Part shown: in pieces, positions 1-5,155 of the stretch
How the letters are laid out: each line of letters opens with the position of its first letter
Numbering within the stretch: position 1 is the first letter of the stretch
Source of the DNA: an uncultured Collinsella sp.
GTDB lineage: Bacteria; Actinomycetota; Coriobacteriia; Coriobacteriales; Coriobacteriaceae
Length of the DNA: 10,417 bases
Assembly (NCBI GenBank): GCA_905204635.1
Contig: CAJLAN010000041.1
Coordinates: 1-10,417, forward strand
Direction: 5' to 3'
Made by a program: the position numbers and the translations under genes
The notes under the pieces: model-generated
What the model was told of the DNA's origin: nothing
What the model saw: only the letters and a program-made list of their open reading frames with translations
The model's database searches: none

Positions 1-45
1 AAGGAAGATGATCGGCTCGACGCCGTTGACTGCGGTCTCGCTCAT
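1..45 (-). CDS. Start of a probable OppF/DppF-type ABC transporter ATPase (partial)
   Basis: Only the first 15 codons are in the window (MSETAVNGVEPIIFL), and the gene runs off the left edge. The ATG at 45 directly follows the TAG stop of the OppC-OppD fusion gene with no gap. A near-perfect Shine-Dalgarno sequence lies just upstream, inside the fusion gene's last codons. No catalytic motif is visible. The OppF/DppF assignment is inferred from position: the operon already supplies a binding protein, two permeases and one ATPase, and the usual missing part is the second ATPase. The N-terminus ending in EPIIFL would fit the lead-in to the first strand of an ABC ATPase domain, but is too short to prove it. 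That a gene starts here is fairly sure; its identity is not. Confidence 0.6.
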   Translation of the reverse strand, partial: MSETAVNGVEPIIFL

Positions 46-2061
46 CTACATCACCTCCGCGTGAGGGGTCAAACCATTTGCCTTGAGCACCTCGTCGGGG
101 AGCTCGGAATAGAAGTGCTCGGTGCCGGGCACGCGCTTGAAGACCGGACGGGTGTCCAGGCCAATACGCGGATGGCTCGAGCGGGGCGCGAAGCGATCGC
201 CCTTGGGGAAATCGCGCGGACTCGGAACGGCGCCGGGCACCTGGTGCAGGCGGCCCGAACCGCTCTCGATGGACAGAACGGAACCCAGAAGACCGCGGGT
301 GTACTCGTGGATCGGGTTAGTGAGCAGCTCCTTGGTGGGTGCCTGCTCGATAACCTGGCCAGCGTACATAACCGTGATGTTGTGGGCGACCTCGGCGACC
401 AGCGCCAGGTCGTGCGAAACGAAGATCATGGCAAAGCCGAGCTTGGCCTGAAGATCGTTGAGCAGCTTGATGACCTGCTTCTGGACGGTAACGTCCAGAG
501 CGGTCGTGGGTTCGTCGCAGATGACCAGCTTGGGGTCGCGGGTAAGGGCCATAGCGATCAGGACACGCTGACGCTGGCCGCCGGAAAGCTCGTGCGGATA
601 GCTCTCGAGCGTGCGCTTGGGATCGAGGCCGACGAGCTCCAGGAGCTCCTCGGCGCTGCGGGTTCCGCCGCGCTTGGTGAGCTGCTTCATCTGGGCAGAG
701 ATGAGCATGGAGGGGTTGAGCGAGGACAGGGCGTCCTGATAGACCATAGCGATATCGGTACCGCGCAGGCCGAACCACTCCTTCTTGCTCATCTTGAGCA
801 GGTCACGGCCCTCCCAGAGGACCTCGCCGGAAAGGTGCTCGTCATCGTCGGTCAGGCCCATGATGGCCAGCGTGGTGATGGACTTACCGCAACCGGACTC
901 GCCCACCAGGCCCATGGTCTGACCAGGACGGACGTCAAAGTTGACATGGTCGACGACGTTGATATCACCGTGATGCTCAAACTGGATGCAGAAGTCACGG
1001 ACCGAGAGAATCGGTTCAACAGACTCGTCGGGCACATGGCGATCGTCACGCTTGAGCTCGACATCGCGCAGGGCGCCAAGGCGAGCGGAGAGGGACTGGG
1101 CCTGCTCCTTGTAGGCTCGAACGGGGTCGGAGACCAGCAGGTCGGCCTCGCGACGCTTGGAGGAATCGGTGGGATCCAGGGCGGCGGAGGGAGCAGCGGC
1201 CATGGCGTCGGTAATGCCCTCGGAGAGGATGTTGAGCGCCAGGCAGGTGATCATGATGGCCAGGCCTGGGAACAGTGCCTGCCACCAACGGCCGGCGAGC
1301 ACGCCGCCGCGGGCGTCGGCGAGGATGTTGCCCCAGGTAGCGGTGGGCTCCTGGATACCAGCGCCGATGAAGGTCAGCGAGGCCTCGAAGATGATGGCGT
1401 CGGCGACCAGGGTAACGGTGAAGACCATGATCGGGGCGATGCAGTTACGCAGAACATGCTTGATCAAAATCCACGGAGCCTTGGCGCCGGAAACGATGAC
1501 CGCGCGGACATAGTCCTCGCCGTACTCGGACACGATGTTGGCGCGCACGATACGGGCAATCTGCGGAGTGTACATAAAGCCGATGGCGAAGATGATCGAC
1601 GGCACGGAGTTGCCCAGGATGGAGACAAAGACGGCCGCGAGGGCGATGCCCGGGATGGACATGATGATGTCCAGGATACGCATGATCGTCTCGGAGACGG
1701 CCTTGCGCGAAACCGCTGCAAGGGCGCCCACGACCGAGCCGCAGACCAGAGCCATGGCGGTGGCGCCAAAGCCGATAATCAGCGAGTAACGACCACCGTA
1801 GAGCATACGCGACAGAATGTCGCGACCCTTATCGTCGGTACCGAAGATAAATCCGTTGCCGGGAGCCTGGCGAGCCGTAAAGATCTCGACCGGGCTATAG
1901 GGGGCAAGAAGGGGCGCCAGAATCGCAGTCAGGGCGACCAGCACCAGCACGACGGCGGCAATCTTAGAAGACAACGTCATCTTCTTCCAGCCACCGAGCT
2001 TGAGCCCCTTGGAGGCAGCCTTCTCGAGCTGCTCGGTTTGCTTCTCTCGAATCTTTACCAT
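46..2061 (-). CDS. Fused peptide ABC transporter permease (OppC/DppC) and ATPase (OppD/DppD)
   Basis: This 671-residue chain joins two subunits usually made separately. Residues 1-290 form an OppC-type inner-membrane permease: a charged N-terminus, a first membrane segment near 33-53, a loop containing FGTDDKGRDILSR (73-85), several more membrane segments, and the EAA coupling loop at about 179-213 (EYGEDYVRA, then GAKAPWILIKHVLRN). A charged linker of roughly 290-348 follows. Residues 350-600 form an ABC ATPase with Walker A GESGCGKS (387-394), Q-loop Q442, signature LSGGQ (492-496), Walker B ending in D516-E517, and H-loop H550. The tail has the oligopeptide-transporter C-terminal region (PGAVPSPRDFPKGDRFAPR), but FAPRSSHP replaces the cysteine-bearing version (FxPRCP) common in the family. 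The gene starts three bases after the OppB-type gene with only a weak ribosome site, so translational coupling is likely. Membrane-bound peptide import is the expected role; the exact peptide is unknown. Confidence 0.93.
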   Translation of the reverse strand: MVKIREKQTEQLEKAASKGLKLGGWKKMTLSSKIAAVVLVLVALTAILAPLLAPYSPVEIFTARQAPGNGFIFGTDDKGRDILSRMLYGGRYSLIIGFGATAMALVCGSVVGALAAVSRKAVSETIMRILDIIMSIPGIALAAVFVSILGNSVPSIIFAIGFMYTPQIARIVRANIVSEYGEDYVRAVIVSGAKAPWILIKHVLRNCIAPIMVFTVTLVADAIIFEASLTFIGAGIQEPTATWGNILADARGGVLAGRWWQALFPGLAIMITCLALNILSEGITDAMAAAPSAALDPTDSSKRREADLLVSDPVRAYKEQAQSLSARLGALRDVELKRDDRHVPDESVEPILSVRDFCIQFEHHGDINVVDHVNFDVRPGQTMGLVGESGCGKSITTLAIMGLTDDDEHLSGEVLWEGRDLLKMSKKEWFGLRGTDIAMVYQDALSSLNPSMLISAQMKQLTKRGGTRSAEELLELVGLDPKRTLESYPHELSGGQRQRVLIAMALTRDPKLVICDEPTTALDVTVQKQVIKLLNDLQAKLGFAMIFVSHDLALVAEVAHNITVMYAGQVIEQAPTKELLTNPIHEYTRGLLGSVLSIESGSGRLHQVPGAVPSPRDFPKGDRFAPRSSHPRIGLDTRPVFKRVPGTEHFYSELPDEVLKANGLTPHAEVM
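50..58 (-). promoter_or_regulatory. Strong ribosome binding site for the gene starting at 45
   Basis: The minus strand reads GGAGGTGAT, a nine-base match to the complement of the 16S rRNA 3' end, four bases before the ATG at 45. It is embedded in the last sense codons of the OppC-OppD fusion gene (GAG GTG ATG TAG). It fixes the start of the downstream gene and suggests efficient, coupled translation. Confidence 0.8.
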
Positions 2062-2064
2062 AAT

Positions 2065-3021
2065 CTACACCGTCCTGATGCGCGGGTTGATGAGCAGGTA
2101 GAGCATGTCAACCACGATGTTGATGATGATGAAGGCAAGAGCAACGACGATAACGACGCCCTGAACCAGGTTCGCCTCGTTGCCCTGAACGCCCTGCAGA
2201 ATCGCAGTGCCCATGCCGGGGAGGTTGAAGATAACCTCGATGACGACGGCGCCGCCCATGAGGTAACCGATCTTAAGACCGAGGGTGGTGACCGGGGTGA
2301 TCAGCGCATTGCGAAGAACGTTGATGCCGACGACGACCTTCTCGGGAACGCCGGCGCCGCGAGCCATACGGACATAATCCTTGTCGAGCTCCTCGACCAT
2401 GGCGGTACGCACGATACGAGTCATCTGGCCCGTCAGCGGAAATGCCAAGGCGATAGCGGGCATGATCATACGTCCCAGATAGCCAACCGGATTCGTGGTG
2501 AAGTGAGGCAGAGCACCCGATGCCGGGAGCACCTTAAGGTAGGAAGAGAACAGCAGGATCAACAGAACGGCAAGCCAGAACGACGGGGTTGCCAAGCCGG
2601 CGATGGAAAAAACGCGGATCACTTGGTCCGGCCATTTGTCGCGATACAGTGCCGCGATGACGCCGAGCAAAAACGAAACGACCGCACCGATGGCAAGACC
2701 GATAAAGGTCAGCTGCATCGTGACGGGCAGGGCCGTGGAGATGCGCTTGGCAACGGAGTTGCGAGCAGCACCATAGGTGCCCATGTCGCCATGGATCAAA
2801 TCGCCCATATAGCGCACGTAGCGCACGGGCCAGGGGTCGTCCAGACCATACTTCTCATGGTACTCGGCAACCGCCTCGGGCGAGGCACCGTCACCCAACG
2901 CCGTGTAGGCGGGGTCGGTCTTGGAGAACGACATAAGGAAGAACACCAGGACGGTGACGCCCAATGCCATGATCGGCAGCGCCACAAGACGCCTTCCAAT
3001 CAAACGTAGCAAGTTGTTCAC
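2065..3021 (-). CDS. Peptide ABC transporter permease, OppB/DppB type
   Basis: This 318-residue integral membrane protein has the usual length for OppB/DppB. Its first membrane segment is at about 12-31 (RLVALPIMALGVTVLVFFLM). A periplasm-type loop contains EKYGLDDPWPVRYVRYMGDL, and further segments lie near 101-125, 138-162, 247-266 and 286-312. The EAA loop that docks on the ATPase is at about 213-243 (DKDYVRMARGAGVPEKVV then LRNALITP). It would pair with the OppC half of the next gene to form the translocation channel. I chose the GTG at 3021 because GGGGAGAG lies a few bases upstream and because NNLLRLIGRRL is the typical N-terminus. An upstream TTG at 3054 would add 11 residues and has no comparable support. 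The gene follows a hairpin-rich intercistronic stretch after the binding-protein gene. Confidence 0.93.
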   Translation of the reverse strand: MNNLLRLIGRRLVALPIMALGVTVLVFFLMSFSKTDPAYTALGDGASPEAVAEYHEKYGLDDPWPVRYVRYMGDLIHGDMGTYGAARNSVAKRISTALPVTMQLTFIGLAIGAVVSFLLGVIAALYRDKWPDQVIRVFSIAGLATPSFWLAVLLILLFSSYLKVLPASGALPHFTTNPVGYLGRMIMPAIALAFPLTGQMTRIVRTAMVEELDKDYVRMARGAGVPEKVVVGINVLRNALITPVTTLGLKIGYLMGGAVVIEVIFNLPGMGTAILQGVQGNEANLVQGVVIVVALAFIIINIVVDMLYLLINPRIRTV

Positions 3022-3025
3022 GTTC

Positions 3026-3034
3026 TCTCCCCTT
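3026..3034 (-). promoter_or_regulatory. Ribosome binding site fixing the GTG start at 3021
   Basis: The minus strand reads AAGGGGAGAGAAC directly before GTG. The purine-rich core GGGGAG sits about six bases from the start codon and decides in favour of GTG at 3021 over the in-frame TTG at 3054. Confidence 0.6.
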
Positions 3035-3061
3035 TCTTTTGTCGGTAGGACCAACTGGTAT

Positions 3062-3079
3062 ATGAGTACGGATACTCAT
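3062..3079 (-). repeat. Perfect 7-bp dyad, fourth of four intercistronic hairpins
   Basis: ATGAGTA and TACTCAT flank a four-base loop (CGGA on the plus strand). It lies three bases past the large hairpin and about 40 bases before the OppB-type start codon. It could be a small RNA hairpin in the leader of the permease genes or a protein-binding site; the sequence alone does not decide. Confidence 0.6.
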
Positions 3080-3082
3080 TAC

Positions 3083-3116
3083 AAGACCCGAGCGACATCG
3101 TTGCCGCCCGGGTCTT
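3083..3116 (-). terminator. Strong intercistronic hairpin: leaky terminator or mRNA-stabilising structure
   Basis: On the transcribed strand the two 15-base arms begin AAGACCCG and end CGGGTCTT. They pair throughout, counting two G-U pairs, around the four-base loop ACGA. The outer eight pairs are perfect and G+C rich. Only a short U-run follows (CTTGTAATG), so full termination is doubtful. Partial termination, or protection of the upstream binding-protein message from 3' decay, fits better. On the plus strand the hairpin is followed by a better T-run (TCTTTGTTTC), so it could also stop transcription from the opposite side. Confidence 0.65.
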
Positions 3117-3129
3117 TGTTTCAACTATG

Positions 3130-3156
3130 AGGATACGGTCCCAATGACCGACATCC
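3130..3156 (-). repeat. Imperfect 10-bp hairpin, second of four intercistronic hairpins
   Basis: On the plus strand the arms are AGGAT-A-CGGTC and GACCG-AC-ATCCT around the loop CCAAT. This gives five plus five base pairs interrupted by a small internal loop. It lies between the binding-protein stop codon and the large hairpin, about 13 bases from the latter. Confidence 0.55.
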
Positions 3157-3163
3157 TGCATAC

Positions 3164-3179
3164 AGACTCAAGCGAGTCT
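3164..3179 (-). repeat. Perfect 6-bp hairpin at the binding-protein stop codon
   Basis: AGACTC and GAGTCT flank a four-base loop. The 5' arm on the mRNA begins with the last base of the TAA stop codon. It is the first of four successive hairpins between the binding-protein gene and the permease gene. Taken alone it is short and could be chance. Confidence 0.45.
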
Positions 3180-4792
3180 TACGCCTTGACGGTCGCAACG
3201 CCCCTGAAGGACATGCTCGTCGTGCCGATGCCCTTGAAGCCATCGAGGGCCTCGCCGTTGGGCGCAGTGGACGGATCGTCCCAGGAAGCGGAGACGGTCT
3301 TGACGTGGACAACGGGGTACAGAACGGCGTTGTCGGCAATGATGTCGAAGCACTCGTTCCACTTCTTCTGCTGCTCGTCGCCCTCGGCGGCAAGAGCCTC
3401 GTCCATGAGACTGTGGAGCTTCTGCCACTCAGCGGACTCCTTCCACGGGCAACGGGTCTGCATCCAGACGTTGTCGCCGTACCACCAGTTGAGCAGCAGG
3501 TCGGGGTCGGCGCCGAAGCAGGAAGGATCGCCAGGGGCAAGGAGGATATCGTAGGCCTCGCCGCCGTCGATGGCAGCGTAGGTGGCCGGCGAGGTATCGG
3601 TCTGGATGGTCACATCGAAGCCGAGAGCGTCGAGGTCGTTCTTGACCTGGGCGGCCATGCCCTTAATCTGCTCGTTGTCGGTGGTGCGCAGGGTGATGGC
3701 ACCCGGGGTGATGCCAGACTCCTCGATGAGCTTCTTAGCCTTCTTGGCGTCGGTCTTGTACACCGTGGAAGCCTCATGATAGTTGGTGAAGCTCTTGGGC
3801 AGGTAGCAGCTGGCAGCGGTGGCAAGGCCGGCGAAGGTGTTGCTGACCATCTTCTCGGTGTCGAGCGCATACATGACAGCCTGACGGACCTTGACGTTGT
3901 TCCAAGGCTCCTTGGCGACGTTGAACATGATGAAGCGGGTGCCGAAACCCTGAACGTTATCGATCTTGCAGCCGGCGCTCTCAAGCTGGTCGACGGCGTC
4001 AGCGGTAACGAGCTCCATAACGAGCGTGGAGCCCTCCTGCTGAGCGGTAACGCGAGCGGTGGGGTCGGTCAGGATGCTGTACTGGATCTTCTTATCCTCG
4101 GCAGCATACTCACCGTTGTACTCAGGATTGGGAACCAGGGTAATCTCGGTATCGGAGATAGAGTCGTACATCCAAGGGCCGGAGCCGATCGGCTGCTTGG
4201 CGCGATCCTCCTCGGTCTGAGTGGCCGGGGTAACGCGGACGATGGCCAGACGATCCTTGAGCAGGGAGAAGTTGGGGACCTTGGTCTTGACCGTCACGGT
4301 GCTGGCGTCCTTGGCCTCGATGGACTCGAAGGGCTGGAAGAACGGAGCATAGGTAGCGGAAGCGGCGCAAGCGGTGTAGGAGGCAACGACATCGTCAGCG
4401 GTGACCTCGGTGCCATCGGAGAACTTGGCGCCCTTGCGGATGGTGACCTCGAAAGTGGTGTCGTCCACGGACTTAGGATCGTCGGTGGCGAGCTCGTTGA
4501 AGGTGCTGTAGTCGTGGTAATCGATGCCGTAGAGGCCCTCGACGACGTGCCAGTTAGCACCCAGGCCCACAGCGGAGCCGGTGCTGGCGGGATCGAAGCT
4601 GGACGGAGCGTAAGCGGAACCAGCGGTGATCACGCCGCCGCCACGGTTGGCGGAATCGGTGGAACCGGAAGCGGAACCCTCGTCGCTAGAGCTGCCACCG
4701 CAGCCGGTGAGACCAAGCCCTGCGACAGCAGCGACGCTGCCGGTGAGGCCGAGGAACGAACGCCTGGACATACCCTTGTTGATGATGGCCAT
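3179..4792 (-). CDS. Peptide-binding lipoprotein of an ABC importer (SBP_bac_5 / OppA-DppA type)
   Basis: This 537-residue extracellular substrate-binding protein should capture peptides and deliver them to the permease-ATPase complex encoded next. The N-terminus has a twin-arginine type motif (SRRSFLG, residues 9-15), a hydrophobic stretch (about 15-28) and a lipobox LTG-C with lipidated Cys31. A Ser/Gly-rich flexible linker follows to about residue 50. Family hallmarks in the body are GGVITAGSAYAPSSFDP near 52-68, a GAKFSDGTEVTADDV segment, PIGSGPW, and the strongly conserved VRQAVMYALDTEKMV. Length is typical. I chose ATG 4792 because AGGAG lies five bases before it; a TTG at 4807 would put that ribosome site inside the gene. 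It is the first gene of the importer operon, behind a long structured leader, and is followed by tandem hairpins that may raise its yield over the membrane subunits. Substrate specificity cannot be read from the sequence. Confidence 0.93.
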   Translation of the reverse strand: MAIINKGMSRRSFLGLTGSVAAVAGLGLTGCGGSSSDEGSASGSTDSANRGGGVITAGSAYAPSSFDPASTGSAVGLGANWHVVEGLYGIDYHDYSTFNELATDDPKSVDDTTFEVTIRKGAKFSDGTEVTADDVVASYTACAASATYAPFFQPFESIEAKDASTVTVKTKVPNFSLLKDRLAIVRVTPATQTEEDRAKQPIGSGPWMYDSISDTEITLVPNPEYNGEYAAEDKKIQYSILTDPTARVTAQQEGSTLVMELVTADAVDQLESAGCKIDNVQGFGTRFIMFNVAKEPWNNVKVRQAVMYALDTEKMVSNTFAGLATAASCYLPKSFTNYHEASTVYKTDAKKAKKLIEESGITPGAITLRTTDNEQIKGMAAQVKNDLDALGFDVTIQTDTSPATYAAIDGGEAYDILLAPGDPSCFGADPDLLLNWWYGDNVWMQTRCPWKESAEWQKLHSLMDEALAAEGDEQQKKWNECFDIIADNAVLYPVVHVKTVSASWDDPSTAPNGEALDGFKGIGTTSMSFRGVATVKA

Positions 4793-4795
4793 GTC

Positions 4796-4802
4796 TTCTC
4801 CT
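4796..4802 (-). promoter_or_regulatory. Ribosome binding site fixing the ATG at 4792
   Basis: The minus strand reads AGGAGAAGACATG, so AGGAG is five bases from the ATG. This supports the start at 4792 rather than the in-frame TTG at 4807, which lies upstream of the site itself. Confidence 0.75.
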
Positions 4803-4822
4803 ATCAATAGAGAATCTTACTC

Positions 4823-4844
4823 GGGAGCACCTAGACTTGCCCCC
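4823..4844 (-). promoter_or_regulatory. Hairpin in the 5' leader of the binding-protein gene
   Basis: On the transcribed strand GGGGGC pairs with GCTCCC (six pairs, one G-U) around a ten-base loop. It ends about 20 bases before the ribosome binding site. It may affect message stability or translation of the binding protein; no known riboswitch class is recognised. Confidence 0.35.
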
Positions 4845-4861
4845 GCGCAACTTGCGGACGA

Positions 4862-4889
4862 TATATACCTTACCTACCGACGAACCCAA
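4862..4889 (-). promoter_or_regulatory. Candidate proximal promoter of the importer operon
   Basis: On the minus strand TTGGGT (4884-4889) is followed after 16 bases by TATATA (4862-4867). This would start transcription near 4855, about 60 bases before the binding-protein start codon. The -10 is fair and the -35 is weak. The palindrome CGCAA-C-TTGCG (4846-4856) would lie at the start point, where a repressor could act. Confidence 0.35.
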
Positions 4890-4928
4890 CTGAGGTGCCG
4901 CGCTCGGCGACCGATACATACATACGCT

Positions 4929-4951
4929 TGAACGGTATTTACTACCGTTCA
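4929..4951. promoter_or_regulatory. 23-bp operator-like dyad upstream of the importer operon
   Basis: TGAACGGTA and TACCGTTCA are perfect 9-base inverted arms around the spacer TTTAC. The length and symmetry are typical of a site for a dimeric DNA-binding regulator. A possible minus-strand promoter overlaps it: TTGTCA at 4962-4967, a 17-base spacer, and TAGTAA at 4939-4944 inside the dyad. Binding there would block RNA polymerase. The regulator is not encoded in the window. The symmetry is directly visible; operator function is inferred. Confidence 0.5.
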
Positions 4952-4960
4952 CCGAATTCG

Positions 4961-4989
4961 TTGACAAACGATTCGCCAGACAGTATGTA
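4961..4989 (+). promoter_or_regulatory. Candidate plus-strand promoter facing uvrC
   Basis: A consensus -35 TTGACA (4961-4966) is followed after exactly 17 bases by TATGTA (4984-4989), which matches the -10 consensus only in its first three bases. Transcription would run to the right, antisense towards the uvrC 3' end. A short hairpin with a T-run at 5019-5040 could stop it after roughly 45 bases. No plus-strand gene follows, so the match may be fortuitous. Confidence 0.25.
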
Positions 4990-5018
4990 TCGGCGAGGTG
5001 AGATATCAGTCTTCGTCA

Positions 5019-5040
5019 ACCCGCAGGATAGCAGGGTTTT
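5019..5040 (+). terminator. Weak right-facing hairpin followed by a T-run
   Basis: On the plus strand AACCC-GC pairs with GC-A-GGGTT around AGGATA, and TTTTCGCTT overlaps and follows. The stem is short and bulged, so this is a weak terminator candidate, oriented opposite to all the genes. Confidence 0.25.
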
Positions 5041-5155
5041 CGCTTGGGTTAGTCAAACGTTTTAGCGTTAATAAAACCCGAAACCAGCAGGCAATCATGG
5101 CGAAATAAATGGTTGAAAATCGCGCAATCATGTATATCAGTTGTTTGGCTCGTGT

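Larger units (their letters stand above)
4793..5155. other. Gene-free regulatory interval between uvrC and the importer operon
   Basis: About 360 bases with no convincing gene. The few open frames here need TTG starts or are antisense to real genes. It is more A+T rich than its surroundings and dense in symmetry. It contains a 23-bp dyad (4929-4951), an 11-bp inverted repeat around it (4911-4921 and 4983-4993), a palindrome (4846-4856), a leader hairpin (4823-4844) and a short hairpin plus T-run facing right (5019-5040). No clear rho-independent terminator for uvrC was found. The widely spaced 7-base inverted repeat 5034-5040 with 5073-5079 (GGGTTTT and AAAACCC) is the nearest candidate. Confidence 0.6.

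Noticed and set aside
61..3009. A 982-codon open frame on the plus strand opposite the two permease genes
   Set aside because: It is antisense to two clear membrane-transport genes, crosses their boundary, has a Gly/Asp/His/Arg/Gln-rich composition unlike a folded protein, and resembles no family. High G+C at third codon positions keeps the opposite strand open.
3305..4810. A 501-codon plus-strand open frame opposite the binding-protein gene
   Set aside because: It is a Gly/Leu/Val-rich antisense shadow of the binding-protein reading frame; the minus-strand gene has clear family motifs.
4686..4967. A small minus-strand frame overlapping the binding-protein start
   Set aside because: It needs a TTG start, lacks a ribosome site, and most of it lies out of frame inside the binding-protein gene.
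4911..4993. Terminal inverted repeats of a miniature transposon
   Set aside because: No flanking target duplication, no transposase and no second copy in the window. The repeats sit in a promoter region where regulatory symmetry is a simpler explanation.
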